Notes under the pieces: model-generated | Database searches by the model: none | What the model was told of the DNA's origin: nothing | Seen by the model: the letters and a program-made list of their open reading frames with translations, nothing else | NCBI GenBank assembly: GCA_007449985.2 | Contig: VIIQ02000072.1 | Span: 310,001 to 374,000, forward strand | Source of the DNA: Desmodesmus armatus | Taxonomy: Eukaryota; Chlorophyta; Chlorophyceae; Sphaeropleales; Scenedesmaceae | Direction of reading: 5' to 3' | DNA: 64,000 nt | Part shown: positions 58,941 to 64,000 of the stretch, one piece after another | Layout of the letters: every line of letters starts with the position of its first letter | How positions within the stretch are numbered: position 1 is the first letter of the stretch | Program-made: the position numbers and the translations under genes

Positions 58941-61900
58941 GGGTGCCGCTGTGCATGAGCACTGAGAGTGTGCGCGTGGCATGGTGGGCCTGGCATTGGT
59001 CGGGTCTTCTCCGCTGGTGCGTCTATGTGCTGATTGAGTGTAGGGGTTTGCCTCTCCCTGCTCAGTGAGCGTCATGGGTTCTGCTTTTTTCCTTACGAGA
59101 TAATGTACGTGTCTATCTTGTTTTAGAGCAGTTGGAGTTTCAGTTTCGAGAGACACTCGAGAGACACTCGAGATTGCTGCCGTGCAAGTTGCCTGGCAGG
59201 GGTTGGTGTGCACAGCCCCAGCTGGTGGTGACATCGGCATTGTGCAGCTGTCTGCACTCGTTAATGTTGTTTGTGGCAGCTTGCCAGGGGCCTGCATGCG
59301 CGTTGCTTGGTCCCCCTGCATGTTGTGTGGCGGTGTTGAGCCGTGTCTGCTTGGTTTGCGCTTCGTGTGTTGTGCATGTGAGGGACAGCTCCGCTGCAGT
59401 GTGGTGAGGGGTTCCCAGGCAGGGCCGAAAGGCTAAAATGTTTGCGCTGTGTCAGGTCCCAGTCAGGCCCTGTTTGGTGACTGCTGGTGATTGTGGCTTA
59501 GGGTGCAGCCATGAGGGTCTGTTTGGTGGCACATCTTTGAAGGTCTGATGGTGTACTTTGATAGTGTGCAGGCAAGCTTCTTCTCTGAGCTTCTTTCTGC
59601 GTCAAGTTTCCTATAAGCATCTTGTTGGAGGTATGGCAGCACTGCATGTTTGCAGTCTGCTTACGAAGCCTCGCAGCTATGCAGTCAGCAGGCCCTGTCA
59701 CCCAGCCGTTTCCAGCATGTGCTGAGGTGACAACACATCCGTCTCCGTGCGCCTTCATCTGCAGATTTGGTGATTGCAGCTGTGCCATGGTGCCGTTTCA
59801 CCAGGGCCCCTGCATTTCGTACATGGCAGCATCCGTTGTTGCTGTGGCAGTATCTACTCCACAGCCTGTGTGGCGGGCATGAGGGATGCCAAGTGCGCCC
59901 AGCTTGCATGGGGTGCATGCCGTTTTCACCCGTCATGCACCGCCTGAGTCAGCGTCCGAGCTGGCATGTTCCATCTTGTATCTCTTGCCTGCTTGTCTCA
60001 TACCCCTCATACCCGCCTGCGGTGCTGTTACTAGGCAGCATATAAAAGCGGCTGTGCAGTAGTGTTTTGGTCTGTTTTTGAGGGCCCCAGTGGCTGGCCC
60101 TGTGTGCCTGGCCACTACGACCACGGCACTTGTTTGCCTGTTCTCAAGGGTTGGTTGTGTGGGGCCGCCATGAGCCTGGTTCCTTGACCAGGCAGGCCTT
60201 CCTTGCAAGTGCACACCCCCGCATGAGTTTGGCTGTGGGGGGGCTGCCCTTGTGGCTGTGGGGAGGCTGCGCTGTTGGGAGGGGGCCAGTTGTAATGCTG
60301 TATGCGTCGCATGTGTGGGTTTGCAAGGGTTGTGCGGATTGTGTTCCGCACGTTGTGCGTTGATCGTGATTTGCAAGCATCTGTTGCTTGACAAGGCTGT
60401 TGGGTCTGGTCGTTTTCGTTTGGTGTCTGTGCCAGTGTGTGTTTTGGATGTATGTTTTTACAACAACACAGGTCAAGCCCACAGCATGTATCTGCGTGAC
60501 GCTGGGTTGTGGTTGAGGTTCATTGGCAGGTCTGGCAGACGTGGCAGTGTGCACTTTTGCATTCGTCTGTGACAGGCGCACTGTGCTCCCTCTTTGTCTG
60601 GTGCGCATTTGAACGCCTGCATGCGCACCAGAGCTCTAGTAAGTACTTGCTGTGTGAGGGTGTGGTGTGACAAGTGTGGAGAGCAGCAGCGTGTTGGTCA
60701 CTTGTCACTTCGCCTGGTTTCAGTCACTGTGTTGTTGCTCAGGTGTTGATGACCAGGCAGCCAACTTCTTCGGTCTTCAGGCTGATGTTTGGTGTTCTTG
60801 CTCCTGTTGGTCAGCTGTCTTTGTACTGCATAGGTTGTCGTCGTCGTGTCGTTTGGGCGCTGCGGGATGTGTCGTTGTCTTCCAGGCAGCACGGTTAGTG
60901 CCGCATCCTGGTGCTGGCAGCATGGCTGTTGTTGCATCCACTTTGTGTGCTCAGATTGAGATTGCGATTGCTGGGGTGTAGGGCGTACGCTCATGTGTGC
61001 ACCGCATGCCATGCGGGGCCGCCTCCCCTCGTTCAATAGTGCTTGGCTGTCTGGCTGCATTGTGCAAGAGCGTGTGCAGCGAGACATCGTCCAGCATTCG
61101 TGATGCTGGTGACATGGCATGGTTGGACAGCAGAGGGTGTCTTTCGTCAGTGGAGCGGATTGCAGGTGTTTTCGCCTGTGTTGGAGGCTGTGCACGCAGG
61201 TTGCTGCACGCCTTCGTGTACTCTGTCCCAACGTTGCTCTCAGTAACGATCAGTTCCTATTGTCCGTCTGCTGGTCACAGCTTGTCTGTGAAAGACATTG
61301 AGCTACGGCAAGGCGTTTGGCTGCAAGCAGCTGCCAGGATGATGTTGACAGGATGGTGTTGCAGCCCTTGGTCCCATGGAGCCCGTATGGGTGTTTCAGC
61401 TGGTGTGCCTGTGGCAGTAGGGCAGCTCATGAGCTGCGCACCAAAGCCGTGCGGCATGGGGCGCTTGTCCTTGCTTCACTTGGGCCGTATTGGTGAGCAT
61501 ATGTACTGTCATGTACGTGTTGGGAATGTTGCTGTACTGATGCCAGCCATGTAAATACAGACTGTACAAGCTCAAGGTGGTGGTCCTGTTTCATTGTATC
61601 CGATTCTGTTGCTGAGGTGGTGGGGAGGGGATCCTGGCAATATCGCATTCTCTCATGTCATGCTGCGGATGTCAGCTGTTTTGCTCGTTGGGTGCAAGAT
61701 GCGAGGCTGTGTGTCCAAAGGTGGCAGCAGCCAAGGGCGATCACTGGCGGGGGGGGGGGGGGGGTGGCGCACAGGGCTGGCCCTGTTGGCAGCCCTCAGC
61801 CAGCACCCGTAGTTGCATCCACACGACACACAACGGACCTGAATTCCTTAGACATACAACCCAATACTTCTTTCTCAAGCCCAACACGTCTCTTTCGACG

Positions 61901-62236
61901 GGGCTTGGCTTCTTCAGCTTGCCTTGGATCACGTTTTGTGCCAACATTAAGCCAGATCCTGCCAGAGCAGCCGCAGAGTGCACAACATAACCCACTGTTG
62001 AGCTGACGAAACGTTCTGGTCGCTGAGAGTGTCTCTGCAGTGCAATAACCTGCTCAACCTCAATACCTCGCGGAGAACATCTATCCCCAATCAAGCAGGT
62101 GACGTGTAAGTTTGCACAAGGTAGACATCAGGAGTGTGTTGTTGCGCTGAACGGGCGTGAGCAGCTCACCCACCTCATCGAACTGCTCGCTGACCTGGGA
62201 GGATGGGAGTCTGATTGTGTTTACTTTTTTCACTCA
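58941..62236 (+). other. 3.3-kb region, G+T-rich on the plus strand, no gene recognised
   Basis: From 58941 to about 61556 the plus strand is strongly G/T-biased, as in chlorophyte 3' UTRs, and the first TGTAA I find is at 61550-61554. A short tandem GAGACACTCGA repeat lies at 59151-59172. Downstream, 61749-61764 is a poly-G run. Open frames here have no family resemblance. Confidence 0.45.
61550..61554 (+). terminator. Candidate TGTAA polyadenylation signal
   Basis: First TGTAA I could find downstream of the methyltransferase stop, at the end of the G/T-rich stretch. If used by that gene its 3' UTR would be about 2.6 kb. Confidence 0.3.
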
Positions 62237-63597
62237 ATGCTTTTGTGTCCGCATGCGACTTCTTGCGGTCGTTCGTTGTCGAGTGGTGATGTGAGGACCA
62301 CAAGACTGGCCATGGACAGCATTAGCAGCAGACTGTCTGGTAGCAGCCTGTCAGGCCGACGCCTTAGCAACAGCTTGGCCAGCACGTCTGGAAGAGAGCC
62401 AACACGCAGGCGTGGGCGCAGCAGGCTGCAGGTGAGAGGAGAACAGAGTACAACCTGTACTCACCCTGTATGCTGGGGGGGGGGGGGGGGGCGTGTTGGG
62501 AGGCAAAGACTGAAGCCCACCTGGTGACATTAGGACCAGCGTCAGACCATAACAATCAGACGATGCTTGTATGCCCTACAGGTTGATGCTGCTCTGTTTG
62601 AGCCCCCTCCCTTTGAGCCAGCCAAGCTCTCCGTGCAGTACCTGCCAGGCGCTGCTGTCAGCAACAGTGCCCGCATCAGCAGCAGTGTCAGCGGCTCCCC
62701 GCCCAGCTCCCGCCGCTACACGTTGACGCACAACGACATAACAGGGGCATTGAACCTGTCAATCGGCAATGAGTACAACGAGAGGCAGGTGCAGGGGTTC
62801 TACACCCGCATCCTCAGAGATGAGATCACAGCAGAATGGCTGTTTGGGGTCAGCAGTGGCAGGACAGCCCCAGCTGAGCTGCACATCTATTGCCACGTCA
62901 GCGGGGAGGAGCGTTGGTTGGCCCCTCCACAGCTACGCAACTTCATCTTCCGGCGGGAAATGAATCTGGTGAGTGGTGGTGGTGCAGCGGTTGTGGTGCC
63001 TGACACACGCCTCAGGATACTCTCTGCCATGGCAGCTCAGGCACGAATGTGTCCTGCTAGTGCATAATATGTGCAGCCAGGAATATAAAGATGATTGGAA
63101 ACCTTTTGAGATCAAACCTGATGATTGGTAGCTGTAGGGCCACTGACCACTGCCTGGTGTGAAGTACAGCAGCAGCAGAGATGAGTCAGCAGCTGTTGAT
63201 AGGGGCGCACGGCAGTTAATCAACCCATCAGATGGTTCATTGTCACTCGTCAAATGTTGCTGAGCTGCGTCTGCCTCTGCATGTTACCTTAGTGCCACTG
63301 ATGGGGTGCATGCCTGTGTCACATCTGTGCGTCTCCCGCGTTGGCAGACACACAGCACTGCTAGCAAAGTGCTGTTAGCAGAGCGCTGCACAAACGGCAG
63401 CGAGTATCAACAGCTCGATGTTGGGGTATGGCTGGAGGGTACGAGATAAGCGCCCCCCTGTCTCACATCTGCTGGCACTTGCTGCTGCTGCCCTGCAGGT
63501 GTTGGACACGTTCCTGTATGCTGACCAGCAGCTGCTGCAGGCATTCCCAGACTTGCTGAGGGCCAAGGTGTATGTGCACTTCCAGTCGGATGTGCAG
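62237..63597 (+). CDS. SGR: Staygreen protein (Mg-dechelatase), 3' end outside the window
   Basis: Exons 62237-62431, 62582-62968 and 63499-63597, all phase 0, give the first 227 residues. The N terminus is Ser/Arg-rich (DSISSRLSGSSLSGRRLSNS), suiting a chloroplast transit peptide; the ATG at 62312 is an alternative start. The mature domain shows LFEPPPFEPAKLSVQYL, RRYTLTHNDITGALNLSIG, VQGFYTRILRDEITAEW, HIYCHVSG, FIFRREMNLVLDTFLYAD and KVYVHFQSDVQ, in the order seen in plant SGR. The THND segment corresponds to the conserved TH(S/N)D that holds catalytic residues in the family. The enzyme removes magnesium from chlorophyll a, committing it to breakdown and photosystem turnover. The GTGGGT donor at 63598 opens an intron that runs off the window, so the Cys-rich C terminus is not visible. 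Confidence 0.93.
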
Positions 63598-64000
63598 GTG
63601 GGTTTCAAGGCATTCAGGCGGTTCTGCATCCAAAGCTCTCTCAGCCAGGGCAGGGCAGCGCAGGACAGCAGCGGAGCATTGCAGGCAGCCATGTGTAAGA
63701 CGGTTGAGCACCAAAGCCACAACATCACCAGGCAGACCAATTGCTTAGGGCATACCCTCAGAACTCTAGCTCATGCCCTTCAGCAGGCGTGCCTTGCTGT
63801 GGCAATGTGCATGCATTCACTCGATCCTTGCCATCATGCATGTGCGATACCTACGTTGGGCAGCATCCACATGTGTGCAGTGTGGCTTGTTCCTTGTGTA
63901 TCCCCTGGCCTTGTGTATTCCCTGGGGGTTGATGTGCATGCACGACCTGACAATGCACGACCTGACAGAGCACTGGCGCACAATGCCAGCGAAACCTGAT

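Overview
The window looks like nuclear DNA of a chlorophyte green alga, probably Chlorophyceae. The evidence is intron-rich genes with GT-AG and some GC-AG introns of roughly 150-500 bp, TGTAA-type polyadenylation signals, heavy CAG/GCA repetition giving poly-Gln and poly-Ala proteins, and a staygreen (Mg-dechelatase) gene. Exon coordinates were worked out by hand from splice sites, reading phase and family knowledge. No alignment or database search was run.

Layout, left to right. (1) 282-3776 (-): a large Ala/Gln-rich helical protein, running off or near the left edge, head-to-head with (2) a SWI/SNF-type SNF2 ATPase at 4401-22342 (+), 17 coding exons. Its 4.56-kb intron 6 carries (3) a complete antisense MYND-finger gene, 8459-11831 (-). 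The SNF2 tail is a long Gln/Ala-rich exon with repeated basic modules and two copies of a SAND-like domain. (4) 23905-30523 (+) encodes a 2,067-residue protein with five more copies of the same domain. (5) 32434-34585 (-): the 14-kDa subunit of mitochondrial complex III (QCR7), with an ATG-only first coding exon and an intron full of partial copies of its flanking exon ends. (6) 37102-42955 (+): an FAD-dependent sarcosine/pipecolate-oxidase-like enzyme, 11 exons, with a TIR-bounded element in its largest intron. (7) An inverted pair of related secreted-protein genes (43613-44391 (-); 44697-45152 (+)), one frame-shifted and one 5'-truncated. (8) 47300-47853 (-): a small secreted Cys-rich protein. 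(9) 50899-52653 (-): a bacterial-PH-like plus SHOCT-like protein. (10) 53339-56351 (-): a homologue of AIDA (C2-domain protein), 9 exons. (11) 56691-57052 (+): an LRR-protein-like N-terminal fragment, then 57235-58940 (+): a METTL13/EEF1AKMT4-like methyltransferase. (12) 62237-63597 (+): the 5' three exons of staygreen (SGR), continuing off the right edge.

The genes do not form one pathway, as expected for a nuclear locus. Three things stand out. First, a SAND-like module, with Gln-rich inserts at one fixed point in most copies, is shared between a chromatin remodeller and its downstream neighbour. Second, three unrelated genes have introns containing partial copies of their own splice-junction exon ends. 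Third, an antisense gene is nested in a GC-AG intron. Four otherwise convincing genes each carry one small frame disruption, so assembly indels must be considered before calling any of them a pseudogene.
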